Source: Chloroflexota bacterium (GTDB taxonomy: Bacteria > Chloroflexota > Anaerolineae > Anaerolineales > Anaerolineaceae). Taken from it: a stretch of 7,541 nucleotides of DNA. The notes under the pieces were generated by a model that worked only from the letters and a program-made list of their open reading frames with translations, was not told where the DNA came from and made no database searches. Below are positions 1-5,403 of this stretch, piece after piece (the stretch's first letter is position 1; each line of letters begins with the position of its first letter). Location: NCBI GenBank assembly GCA_023406965.1, contig JAEXTI010000589.1, positions 1 through 7,541 of the forward strand, written 5' to 3'. The position numbers were made by a program, and so were the translations under genes.

Positions 1-96
1 TGTTCCCAGGAAAGTATAGTTCGAGCCGCTTACAAACTGGCCTTGCAGGGAAAAGGTCCCTTTTTGCAAGGCCGCCAGGATGCCCGCGTGATCCAT
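1..96 (-). CDS. SCO1664-family protein, N-terminal fragment (runs off left edge)
   Basis: An open frame begins with ATG at 96-94 and stays open for 32 codons to the window edge. It reads MDHAGILAAL, then a stretch containing KGTFSLQGQF, and ends GSNYTFLGT. The alternation 'L..G.....G....GSNYTFL' matches my memory of the start of the SCO1664 family (PI3/PI4-kinase-like fold, function unknown). The start lies only 6 bp after the DUF3090 stop codon on the same strand, so translation is probably coupled; no strong Shine-Dalgarno is visible. SCO1664-family and DUF3090 genes are neighbours in many actinobacterial and Chloroflexi genomes, which strengthens the call. Most of the protein, including any nucleotide-binding residues, lies outside the window, so the family assignment rests on this short segment plus context. 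The frame is too short to be recognised by length alone. Confidence 0.72.
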   Translation of the reverse strand, partial: MDHAGILAALQKGTFSLQGQFVSGSNYTFLGT

Positions 97-102
97 AGCG
101 CT

Positions 103-645
103 TTAATGCTTATAACCGTTGCGCTTGGGGCAAAAATGGCCGCTCGGCTCCATCGGTTGGCCGCAGTAGGGGCAGATGGGCCGCCCGCGTCCCGAAACTT
201 CCAGCCCCCAGCGGGACATGGCAAGCAACTGATTGCGTGTGCACCAGAAGCGCACCTCGCTGCCGGCGGGTTCACCTTCCTGCGGCTCCTCGCTGCCCGA
301 ATCGAGCACCTCGCGAGCCAGGATCATCACCCGGTCGGTATCGCGGTCATAGCCCAAGGCCAGTTCGCCCACACGAAAGAGCGGATCGACGGGCGGCTGG
401 ATGCGCATCTGGTCTTCTTCGTAATCCGTGGTAGTGTCTTCTAACTCGGGGAAGCGCCCGCGCAGCTCCAGCAGAAATTCTTCTACACCCAAGGACAAGG
501 TCTGTATTTGCAACTTCTCAACGATCAGAGTCACAGTTTGCTCGCCCTGCACACCTTGAATGTAAAAAACACGCTGACCAGGCTGGCCGATCGCGTCGGT
601 TGTAATATGATCTACCGGGTTCAGTTCAATCTCTACGCGAGCCAT
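103..645 (-). CDS. DUF3090 family protein with C-terminal zinc-ribbon-like motif
   Basis: This gene encodes 180 residues. The N-terminal part (about 1-60, MARVEIELNP, RVFYIQG, TVTLIVEKLQ) and the C-terminal part (FWCTRNQLLAM at 133-143, GRPICPYCGQPM at 153-164, GHFCPKRNGYKH at 169-180) match the conserved ends of the DUF3090 family. The C-terminus has CPYC (158-161) followed by H170 and C172, a plausible metal-binding site. An acidic, probably flexible stretch around 113-130 separates it from the core. ATG at 645 is preceded by a good Shine-Dalgarno (AAAGGAG, about 7 nt upstream). A weak promoter (TTGAAA, 16 bp, TAATTA; 697-670) lies upstream. The partner SCO1664-family gene follows after 6 bp. 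The biochemical function is unknown; the family is conserved and usually found with an SCO1664-family gene and a histidine-phosphatase-type gene, the latter not visible here. Length is typical of the family. Confidence 0.93.
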   Translation of the reverse strand: MARVEIELNPVDHITTDAIGQPGQRVFYIQGVQGEQTVTLIVEKLQIQTLSLGVEEFLLELRGRFPELEDTTTDYEEDQMRIQPPVDPLFRVGELALGYDRDTDRVMILAREVLDSGSEEPQEGEPAGSEVRFWCTRNQLLAMSRWGLEVSGRGRPICPYCGQPMEPSGHFCPKRNGYKH

Positions 646-710
646 GAGCGCTCTCCTTTGTATACTAAGTAATTACTTTGACAATGTCCCTTTTCAATTT
701 TGGGCTTGGG

Positions 711-846
711 TCCCCGCCCCTCCTCGCCAGCAACGCACCTTGGAAAATTCAACTCATGAGCGGGGAGGGGAGAAGATTTTACAAAAGAGAGGGGCTTTCA
801 GCCCCTCTCTTTTGTAAAATTCTTTCCCTCCTCCGGCAAAGCACCT
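711..846. repeat. Imperfect palindromic/direct-repeat intergenic element
   Basis: This segment packs several repeats into about 136 bp. A C-rich block at 712-720 is complementary to a G-rich block at 762-770, with one central mismatch. A C/T-rich motif at 717-740 (ending GCAACGCACCT) recurs at 826-846 (ending GCAAAGCACCT) with a 2-nt indel and few changes. Between them lies the perfect hairpin at 776-820. There is no coding potential. It could be a dispersed palindromic element such as a small MITE or REP-like unit, or simply terminator DNA with incidental G/C-rich repeats. Only a search for other genomic copies would tell. Confidence 0.35.
776..820. terminator. Perfect 21-bp hairpin, probable bidirectional terminator
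   Basis: Arms 776-796 and 800-820 are exact reverse complements with a 3-nt loop (TTC on the plus strand). The GC-rich core next to the loop is flanked by T-rich DNA on either strand (TCTCTTTTGTAAAAT), so it can act as an intrinsic terminator either way. On the minus strand it lies about 205 nt beyond the murI stop and 130 nt before the DUF3090 start, so it would end murI transcripts. The arm is longer than in most intrinsic terminators, and the T-run falls inside the stem rather than after it. Confidence 0.65.
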
Positions 847-988
847 GAGTGATTGAATAGCTTGGCTGCCGGGTCGCGCAGCAGGTAGGGTGGGGGCAAC
901 ACCCGAGTTCGAAGGTTATGATGTTTTTAACGTTACATTGTCAAACCCACTCAGCCAGATGAGAAAGAAGTGTAAATCGGGAACGTTC

Positions 989-1017
989 TTGACACGCTGA
1001 GTAGTACTTCTTATAGT
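989..1017 (+). promoter_or_regulatory. Near-consensus sigma70 promoter directed antisense into murI
   Basis: TTGACA at 989-994, a 17-bp spacer, and TATAGT at 1012-1017 make an 11/12 match to the sigma70 consensus. The predicted start is near 1024, next to the murI stop codon, and transcription would run antisense to murI. An 8-bp palindrome, GAACGTTC (981-988), abuts the -35 box and could be an operator. No plus-strand gene with a recognisable product follows, so any RNA would be antisense or non-coding. The sequence match is strong, but function is unproven. Confidence 0.5.
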
Positions 1018-1024
1018 ATACCAG

Positions 1025-1834
1025 TTACTCCAAGCGCATTTCCACCCAAGACAGGCCTTGTACAGGCTGCCCGGCGTATTCCGGCCCCAACATACGCGGC
1101 AGCAAAGCCGCCAGGTCTTCGGGCGGGCCGCTGGTAAAGAAACGCACCTCCGGCAACTGGGCGAGGTCGGACTCAATGCCATGCGCAGCCAGCACCCGCG
1201 CCGTCTGGCGGGCCACCGCCGGAGCCGGATCGATGACCCGCACGCCTGGGCCGGCAATCTCGCGGATGAGCGGGATGATGAAAGGATAATGGGTACAGCC
1301 CATTACCACCGTATCCATGCCACGGGCCAGCATAGGGCGCAGCGCTTTTTCGAGTATGGCGCGCGTCTCGGGACCGTCCAGGTCACCGCGTTCCACCTGC
1401 CCCACCAACCCCAGGCAGACATCCTGCATCACTTCCACGCCGTGAGCAAAACGCTCTATGACCGAAGCATATAGCGCCCCCTGAAAGGTGGCCGGGGTAG
1501 CCAGCACGCCGACCACGCCGCTGTGGGTACTTTCGGCGGCGGGTTTGACGGCAGGCTCCATGCCCACAATGGGGACGGCAGGAAACGTGGCCCGCAAGTA
1601 ATGTAAGGAGGCCGCCGAAGCCGCATTGCAAGCCACCACAATCAACTTTGCGCCGCGCGCCAGCAAAAAACGCGCCACGGATTCGGAGAAACCGCGCACC
1701 TCTTCCAACGTGCGCGGCCCGTAGGGCACATGCGCCTGGTCGGCCAAATACAACACCGGGTAGCGGGGCAGTTCAGCGCGGATAGCGCGCAATACGGATA
1801 ACCCGCCTACACCTGAATCAAAAATGCCAATCAT
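1025..1834 (-). CDS. murI: Glutamate racemase
   Basis: MurI interconverts L- and D-glutamate in the cytoplasm and supplies D-glutamate for peptidoglycan precursors. The 269-residue protein has the family hallmarks: DSGVGGLSVL at 6-15, ADQAHVPYGP at 31-40, the first catalytic cysteine in VACNAAS (C69), and the second in MGCTHYP (C180, followed by H182). Both cofactor-independent racemase cysteines are present, as is a glutamate in the VGQVERGD segment (E148). Length is normal. The reading frame extends 73 codons upstream to 2053, but that part overlaps the preceding hydrolase gene in another frame and resembles nothing, so I take ATG at 1834, which begins directly with the conserved MIGIFDSG. 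No clear Shine-Dalgarno precedes it; instead a perfect TATAAT lies 7 nt upstream, suggesting a leaderless or very short-leader mRNA. The preceding hydrolase gene ends 79 bp upstream on the same strand. Confidence 0.96.
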   Translation of the reverse strand: MIGIFDSGVGGLSVLRAIRAELPRYPVLYLADQAHVPYGPRTLEEVRGFSESVARFLLARGAKLIVVACNAASAASLHYLRATFPAVPIVGMEPAVKPAAESTHSGVVGVLATPATFQGALYASVIERFAHGVEVMQDVCLGLVGQVERGDLDGPETRAILEKALRPMLARGMDTVVMGCTHYPFIIPLIREIAGPGVRVIDPAPAVARQTARVLAAHGIESDLAQLPEVRFFTSGPPEDLAALLPRMLGPEYAGQPVQGLSWVEMRLE

Positions 1835-1841
1835 GGAGCGA

Positions 1842-1847
1842 ATTATA
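1842..1847 (-). promoter_or_regulatory. TATAAT -10 box immediately upstream of murI
   Basis: On the minus strand a perfect TATAAT ends 7 nt before the murI ATG, so the predicted transcription start falls at or one base before the start codon. The -35 region at 17-bp spacing (TTTCGG) is poor, and no extended TG motif is present. The absence of a Shine-Dalgarno fits a leaderless transcript, though murI could also be read from the upstream hydrolase gene. Confidence 0.4.
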
Positions 1848-1913
1848 ACCCCGTCCACGAATGACCGAAACGCTTCATTGGGAATCGGCGCGATTGGTAC
1901 CGCGGAAGTATCC

Positions 1914-2630
1914 CTATCCGCAGGCCTGGACAAAGGCACGGAACAATGCGCGGGCATGCTCGTGCTCTTGCAACCATTCGGGATGCCACTGCACCCCCAC
2001 CCCAAAGGGATGCCCGGGTAGTTCCACCGCCTCCACCAACCCGTCGCTGGCATGACCCACCACCTTCAATCCCGGCGCAATGCGCGAGAGGCCCTGGTGG
2101 TGCAGGCTGTTGACCTGAAACTCGCTCCCGCCCATCACCCCCGCCAACACGCTGCTGGGGTCCAGGCGCAGGCCGTGCGCCAGGGTGTTGCGCGGTATGT
2201 CCGGGTACCAGTCATGGCGCTGTTCTTTGACGTACTGGTCGGCGATGTCGGTATACAGGCTGCCGCCCAGAGCCACGTTAATCGATTGGATGCCGCGACA
2301 AATTCCAAAAAAGGGCTTGCCTTGTTCAGCGCACCACCGCACCAGGGTCAGGTCCAGTTCATCCTGCTCAGCATCCACGTCATACACCCGCGGATGCGGC
2401 TCGCCGTTGAAACGGGCCGGGTCGATATCCGCGCCGCCGATGATCAGCACCCCATCCAGGCGCTCGAAGACTCCGCGCATCTGCTCTTGAGACAGCCCCA
2501 GCGGGACGAGCACGGGCAGGGCGCCGGCGGCATTGAGGGCGTTCAGGTAAGAACAGGGCGTGGTGACCGAATCACCCTGGCCTTGCTTGCGAGTAATCCG
2601 TCCGGTGGTGAGACCAATGAGTGGAGCCAT
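1914..2630 (-). CDS. Class I glutamine amidotransferase-like hydrolase (peptidase C26, PuuD-like)
   Basis: The 238-residue protein is a complete member of the gamma-glutamyl hydrolase-like C26 group. Landmarks are PLIGLTTGR near the N-terminus, LDGVLIIGGADIDP (58-71), the nucleophile elbow FFGICRG with Cys111, NVALGGSLYTDI (118-129), VNSLHHQ (173-179), and GVQWHPEW with His216 and Glu218 completing the Cys-His-Glu triad. Relatives such as PuuD cleave gamma-glutamyl-GABA in polyamine breakdown; no other putrescine gene is present here, so the substrate is unknown. I chose ATG at 2630, preceded by AAAGG with a 9-nt gap, over an in-frame TTG at 2660 that would add ten poorly conserved residues. 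The AAAGG lies in a small potential hairpin with CCTTT (2640-2654). The gene follows the rplS terminator and precedes murI on the same strand. Confidence 0.92.
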   Translation of the reverse strand: MAPLIGLTTGRITRKQGQGDSVTTPCSYLNALNAAGALPVLVPLGLSQEQMRGVFERLDGVLIIGGADIDPARFNGEPHPRVYDVDAEQDELDLTLVRWCAEQGKPFFGICRGIQSINVALGGSLYTDIADQYVKEQRHDWYPDIPRNTLAHGLRLDPSSVLAGVMGGSEFQVNSLHHQGLSRIAPGLKVVGHASDGLVEAVELPGHPFGVGVQWHPEWLQEHEHARALFRAFVQACG

Positions 2631-2670
2631 TTTTAACAACCTTTCATTAAAAGGGATCAAAACGGTAGAA

Positions 2671-2707
2671 AAGCGAAAAAGGGCGCAGTTATGAAAAACT
2701 GCACCCT
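2671..2707 (-). terminator. Rho-independent terminator after rplS
   Basis: On the minus strand AGGGTGCAGTT (2707-2697) pairs with AACTGCGCCCT (2690-2680) across a 6-nt loop, giving 11 base pairs including one G-U wobble. It is followed at once by TTTTTCGCTTTTCT. The wobble pairs only in minus-strand RNA (C-A on the other strand), which marks the transcribed direction. It lies 69 nt after the rplS stop and separates rplS from the hydrolase gene. Confidence 0.87.
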
Positions 2708-2775
2708 CAAATCAACTCAATTACACCCAAGACCAGGCAGAAAACGAATCTTCTCTGTGGGCGTCCTGGTGGTTT

Positions 2776-3120
2776 TTAGAAACGCTGCTTGAGGCGAGCG
2801 CTCTTGCCCGTGCGGCCACGCAGGAAGAACAGGCGCGCGCGGCGAACCTTGCTGTGCCGTTCCACCACCACGCGGTCAATGCGCGGAGAACGGGTCAGGA
2901 AGACGCGTTCCACACCAATGCCATTGCTGGCCAGGCGGCGAACCGTGAAAGTGGAGCTGACGCCGTTGTTCTTGGTGAACAGAACGGTGCCCTTGAACTC
3001 CTGAATACGTTCGCGGTTTCCTTCCTTAATTTTCACGTGCACACTCACCACATCACCGGGCCGCAGGGCCGGGATATTGGGGTTCTCGGGGGCATCCAAA
3101 GATTTCAGAATGTCGGTCAT
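2776..3120 (-). CDS. rplS: 50S ribosomal protein L19
   Basis: L19 is a large-subunit protein located at the interface with the 30S subunit. The 114-residue product matches the family throughout: LRPGDVVSVHVKIKEGNRER (19-38), IQEFKGTVL (39-47), TFTVRRLASNGIGVERVF (57-74) with the GVERVF signature, and a basic C-terminal tail with KVRRARLFFLR. Length is normal (usually 110-120). ATG at 3120 is preceded by GAGAAGGA with a slightly long gap of about 11 nt. Upstream are a strong extended -10 promoter and a leader of about 80 nt with a hairpin; downstream is a good terminator. rplS therefore appears to be a single-gene transcript, not attached to the rpsP-rimM-trmD cluster with which it is often grouped. 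The divergent plus-strand methyltransferase gene starts 190 bp away. Confidence 0.98.
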   Translation of the reverse strand: MTDILKSLDAPENPNIPALRPGDVVSVHVKIKEGNRERIQEFKGTVLFTKNNGVSSTFTVRRLASNGIGVERVFLTRSPRIDRVVVERHSKVRRARLFFLRGRTGKSARLKQRF

Positions 3121-3202
3121 GGCTTACCAATCCTTCTCAAGATTTCTTGCTGCCCCACTCGCGGAGCAGTCCAATAGCAACAAAAATCGCCCTTCGGCGC
3201 GG
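3121..3202 (-). promoter_or_regulatory. Structured rplS 5' leader, possible ribosomal-protein leader
   Basis: This is the predicted untranslated leader between the rplS start (3120) and its transcription start (about 3202). On the minus strand CTGCTCC (3169-3163) pairs with GGGGCAG (3156-3150) around a 6-nt loop, including a G-U wobble that would be a C-A mismatch on the other strand. TTGCT/AGCAA can extend it with a bulge, and a smaller CGCC-GAAG-GGCG hairpin (3199-3188) lies near the 5' end. L19 leaders with autoregulatory roles are known in other phyla; I do not recognise this as one of the described classes. Function is inference. Confidence 0.35.
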
Positions 3203-3208
3203 GGCAAG

Positions 3209-3237
3209 ATTATAACACGCCTTTCCAGGGGCGTAAA
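3209..3237 (-). promoter_or_regulatory. Extended -10 promoter of rplS
   Basis: On the minus strand the sequence reads TTTACG (3237-3232), a 17-bp spacer, and TATAAT (3214-3209), with a TG dinucleotide one base before the -10 (TGTTATAAT). This is a perfect extended -10 with a 4/6 -35 match. The expected start is near 3202, giving a leader of about 80 nt. It fits a highly expressed ribosomal protein gene. Confidence 0.75.
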
Positions 3238-3241
3238 GGAC

Positions 3242-3272
3242 TTGCAGAAATTTCCCTAAAACAGGGTAAAAT
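3242..3272 (+). promoter_or_regulatory. Possible promoter of the methyltransferase gene
   Basis: TTGCAG (3242-3247) and TAAAAT (3267-3272) are reasonable hexamers, but the spacer is 19 bp, longer than ideal. The predicted start near 3279 would give a leader of about 31 nt. It lies back-to-back with the rplS promoter in the 190-bp divergent region. Confidence 0.3.
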
Positions 3273-3310
3273 CGGGACGGGATCCCCATCCCCTGGGCAA
3301 GGAACACCTT

Positions 3311-4018
3311 ATGGCCAAATCCACCGGAAAAATTCGCGCGGCCGAATTATACACCAACCTGGAGCGACTCAGCCGGGCAAAATCGCATTCCGAAGATGCC
3401 GATGATGAACCGCTCGATCTGTCTGCGGTGGCCAACCAGCCCATCCGCCTGGCGCAGGACACCAGCAAGACGCTGCGCATGAAAAAATTTCGCGGGCAAT
3501 TGTTTCACCAATGGCTGGCGCAGACGTTTGAACCCTGCCGCGCGGCAGATATTGGCGGCGGCAAAGGCCTGATCAGCTACCTGCTGCTCAACAGCGGATG
3601 GGATCCGGTGGTGATCGACCCATTTGACCAGCCCTTACCCGAGAAATACAAAGATATCGCCAGTGAGCGGCGGGTGAAGATTCCGCCGGATGACCGCGTG
3701 GCGCGTATTACTGCCGAGTTTGAGGTGGAACACGCCGAAGGCTTTGATCTGCTAATCGGTATGCACGCGCATGGCTGCAACGCAAAGATCATTGACGCCG
3801 CTGCCCAATACGGCTGCGGTTTCGTCCTGTTTCCGTGCTGCGTCATCGACGAGCCCTTCTATCCGCGCCTGGGCGTGCACTGGCTAGAAAGCCTAGCCGA
3901 TTACGCCCTTTTTAAAAAGCAAGACTTCTTCCCCTTTCGCTTGAATTTTAAGGGTCAAAATATCGGCTTGTGCCATGTGGGCAAATGCCGCGTCAAAGAA
4001 AGCTCCACCTCTGGCTGA
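3311..4018 (+). CDS. Putative class I SAM-dependent methyltransferase
   Basis: The 235-residue protein shows a Rossmann-type methyltransferase core: a glycine-rich motif I, AADIGGGKG (78-86), and an acidic end of the next strand in VVIDP (100-104), followed by FDLLIGMHAHGCNAKII (145-161) and FVLFPCCVIDEPF (171-183). The last two segments, 'hydrophobic-H-x-x-G' then 'PCC' after a strand, recall methyltransferases of the METTL25/Methyltransf_32 and Trm13 kind, where a CC or cysteine motif follows motif IV. The basic N-terminus (1-60) has no recognised domain and precedes a KKFRGQLFHQWL segment. There is no signal peptide or membrane segment. ATG at 3311 has a good Shine-Dalgarno, AAGGA, although it can pair with CCTT just before the start codon. 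The substrate is unknown; RNA or protein is possible, and a degenerate, non-catalytic fold cannot be excluded. The next gene has its own promoter. Confidence 0.68.
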   Translation: MAKSTGKIRAAELYTNLERLSRAKSHSEDADDEPLDLSAVANQPIRLAQDTSKTLRMKKFRGQLFHQWLAQTFEPCRAADIGGGKGLISYLLLNSGWDPVVIDPFDQPLPEKYKDIASERRVKIPPDDRVARITAEFEVEHAEGFDLLIGMHAHGCNAKIIDAAAQYGCGFVLFPCCVIDEPFYPRLGVHWLESLADYALFKKQDFFPFRLNFKGQNIGLCHVGKCRVKESSTSG

Positions 4019-4064
4019 GTGGTTACCCGAGAGCTTACAAGCGCTCAACAACAACTGGTTTCAT

Positions 4065-4093
4065 TCGCTAACCCGGCTGTTAATCGGTATAAT
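4065..4093 (+). promoter_or_regulatory. Promoter of the solute-binding-type gene
   Basis: A perfect TATAAT lies at 4088-4093. The -35 region at 17-bp spacing is TCGCTA (4065-4070), only 3/6. The expected start near 4100 leaves a leader of about 32 nt before ATG at 4132. It lies in the 113-bp gap after the methyltransferase gene, where no terminator is evident, so read-through is also possible. Confidence 0.5.
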
Positions 4094-4131
4094 GGGAATT
4101 GGGAAACGTATCAAAATAATCAAGGGAAGAT

Positions 4132-5322
4132 ATGGCTACCAGACTCACCTTTTCGATCATGACCCATATGGCATCGCTGACCACCGGCCTGGAAGATTTC
4201 CTGGCACAGTATGCCAAGTCGAAATTTGTCGACGTAACCCTGCTTGGACTTGATTACGCCACCGGCTGGCAAGAATTCGTGCGCAATGCCATTCACGGTT
4301 CCAATTTGCAAGTATCCGAGGTGGGTTCCACCTGGTTGAACGACTTCATCGCCATGAATGCCCTGCGGCCTTTCAGCCCGGCAGAAGTGAGAAATATGGG
4401 CGGAGCCGGCGCTTTTGCCCCGGGCCTGTGGAAGATTGGCGCGCTAACAGAACAAAATGTGTTCGCCATTCCGTGGATGACCGACATCCGCTTTGTCTTC
4501 TACCGGCGCAGCCAGTTGTCCAAAGCTGGGCTCAACCCCGAAACCGCCTTCTCCACCATCGAACAATTCGACCAGACCTTGCAAGCGCTCCAATCCGTTG
4601 GCGACATGCCCCCGTTTGTTGTTCCTACACAAAAATCGCACCTGACCCTGCATAACCTGGCCATGTGGATTTGGAGCAAAGGCAAGGATTTTCTAGACGA
4701 AAGCGGCAAGCGTGTTTTGCTCATGGATCCCGACGTGCAGGATGCGATGCGTGCATACTTCAGTCTGGGACGCTTCCTCGTTCCCGAATTGCGTAATCTT
4801 TCCGATGAAGCCTCCGACTCGGCGTTTGCTCAGGGGCGAGCAGCGGTTATCATGGCTGGCCCCTGGATGCTCAACCTGATCAGCAATTCGCCGAACCTGG
4901 CCGCCGATACGGGCATCGCCGTCGCTTTCACCCAACCCTATATGGGCGGTTCTACCCTGGTGATTTGGAAGAATGTGATTCGAGACAGAGAATCGGCGGA
5001 ATTGGTCACCAGCCTGGCCAGCCGCGAAAATCAGGCCGCTTTTGCTCATGCAGCCGGCCAGCTTCCGGCCCGCATGGACACCATGCCGGAATTCCCACTG
5101 CCTGATCCTTCCTACCAGAAAGTGATCGATTCTGGCTTTAAGAATGGCCGCACGCTCCCCAACCTGCCCCTGTGGGGCATGATCGAGGAGCGCATGGTGA
5201 ACTCGATTGCGCGGGTTTGGGCCGACTTACTCGAAAACCCCGAAGCCGACGTGGACACGGTAATCAACCATCATCTCAAGCTGCTGGGCAACCGACTGAA
5301 TCTGGTGCTTTCCAACAGCTAA
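4132..5322 (+). CDS. Solute-binding-protein-like (ABC sugar-binding family 1) lacking a signal peptide
   Basis: The 396-residue protein follows the family 1 extracellular solute-binding pattern along its whole length: RLTFSIMTHM as first strand, VTLLGLDYATGWQEFVRNAI (35-54), SEVGSTWLNDFIAMNALRPF (62-81), FAIPWMTDIRFVFYRRSQL (111-129), AFAQGRAAVIMAGPWML (231-247), MGGSTLVIW (271-279) and AAFAHAAGQLPARMD (302-316). Such proteins normally bring sugars to ABC permeases. Here the first residue already begins the mature domain: there is no hydrophobic leader and no lipobox cysteine. An in-frame stop (TAA, 4117-4119) shortly upstream rules out a longer start. ATG at 4132 has a purine-rich ribosome site (AAGGGAAG). 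No permease or ATPase gene is adjacent. The protein is therefore probably cytoplasmic and may sense a sugar or other ligand, or be exported by another route. A terminator follows. Confidence 0.85.
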   Translation: MATRLTFSIMTHMASLTTGLEDFLAQYAKSKFVDVTLLGLDYATGWQEFVRNAIHGSNLQVSEVGSTWLNDFIAMNALRPFSPAEVRNMGGAGAFAPGLWKIGALTEQNVFAIPWMTDIRFVFYRRSQLSKAGLNPETAFSTIEQFDQTLQALQSVGDMPPFVVPTQKSHLTLHNLAMWIWSKGKDFLDESGKRVLLMDPDVQDAMRAYFSLGRFLVPELRNLSDEASDSAFAQGRAAVIMAGPWMLNLISNSPNLAADTGIAVAFTQPYMGGSTLVIWKNVIRDRESAELVTSLASRENQAAFAHAAGQLPARMDTMPEFPLPDPSYQKVIDSGFKNGRTLPNLPLWGMIEERMVNSIARVWADLLENPEADVDTVINHHLKLLGNRLNLVLSNS

Positions 5323-5346
5323 AGGGTTGGGGTAATTCTCAGGCAG

Positions 5347-5394
5347 AGGTGAAAGCGTCCAAATTTGTCCTCAAATTTGGGATTTTCTTCGCCT
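5347..5394 (+). terminator. Terminator after the solute-binding-type gene
   Basis: CCAAATTTG (5359-5367) pairs perfectly with CAAATTTGG (5372-5380) across the loop TCCT, followed by GATTTTCTTC. An outer helix, AGGTGAA (5347-5353) with TTCGCCT (5388-5394), pairs only in plus-strand RNA because of a U-G wobble, which supports plus-strand use. It lies in the 81-bp gap between two converging genes. The stem is AT-rich and the T-run short, so termination may be only moderate. Confidence 0.65.
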
Positions 5395-5403
5395 TCTGAG
5401 CGG

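Noticed and set aside
901..920. GAGTTCGAA as the T-loop of a tRNA
   Set aside because: No flanking 5-bp T-stem, acceptor stem or anticodon arm can be formed on either strand.
1870..1900. AATCG-GCG-CGATT palindrome between murI and the hydrolase gene
   Set aside because: Five-bp arms with no T-run and no relation to the promoter hexamer; likely chance.
1835..2053. N-terminal extension of murI by 73 codons
   Set aside because: It overlaps the hydrolase gene in another frame, has no family similarity, and the conserved protein starts exactly at the ATG at 1834.
2052..2636. Plus-strand open frame of 194 codons opposite the C26 hydrolase
   Set aside because: It is antisense to a gene with complete catalytic motifs and has no recognisable domain or ribosome site.
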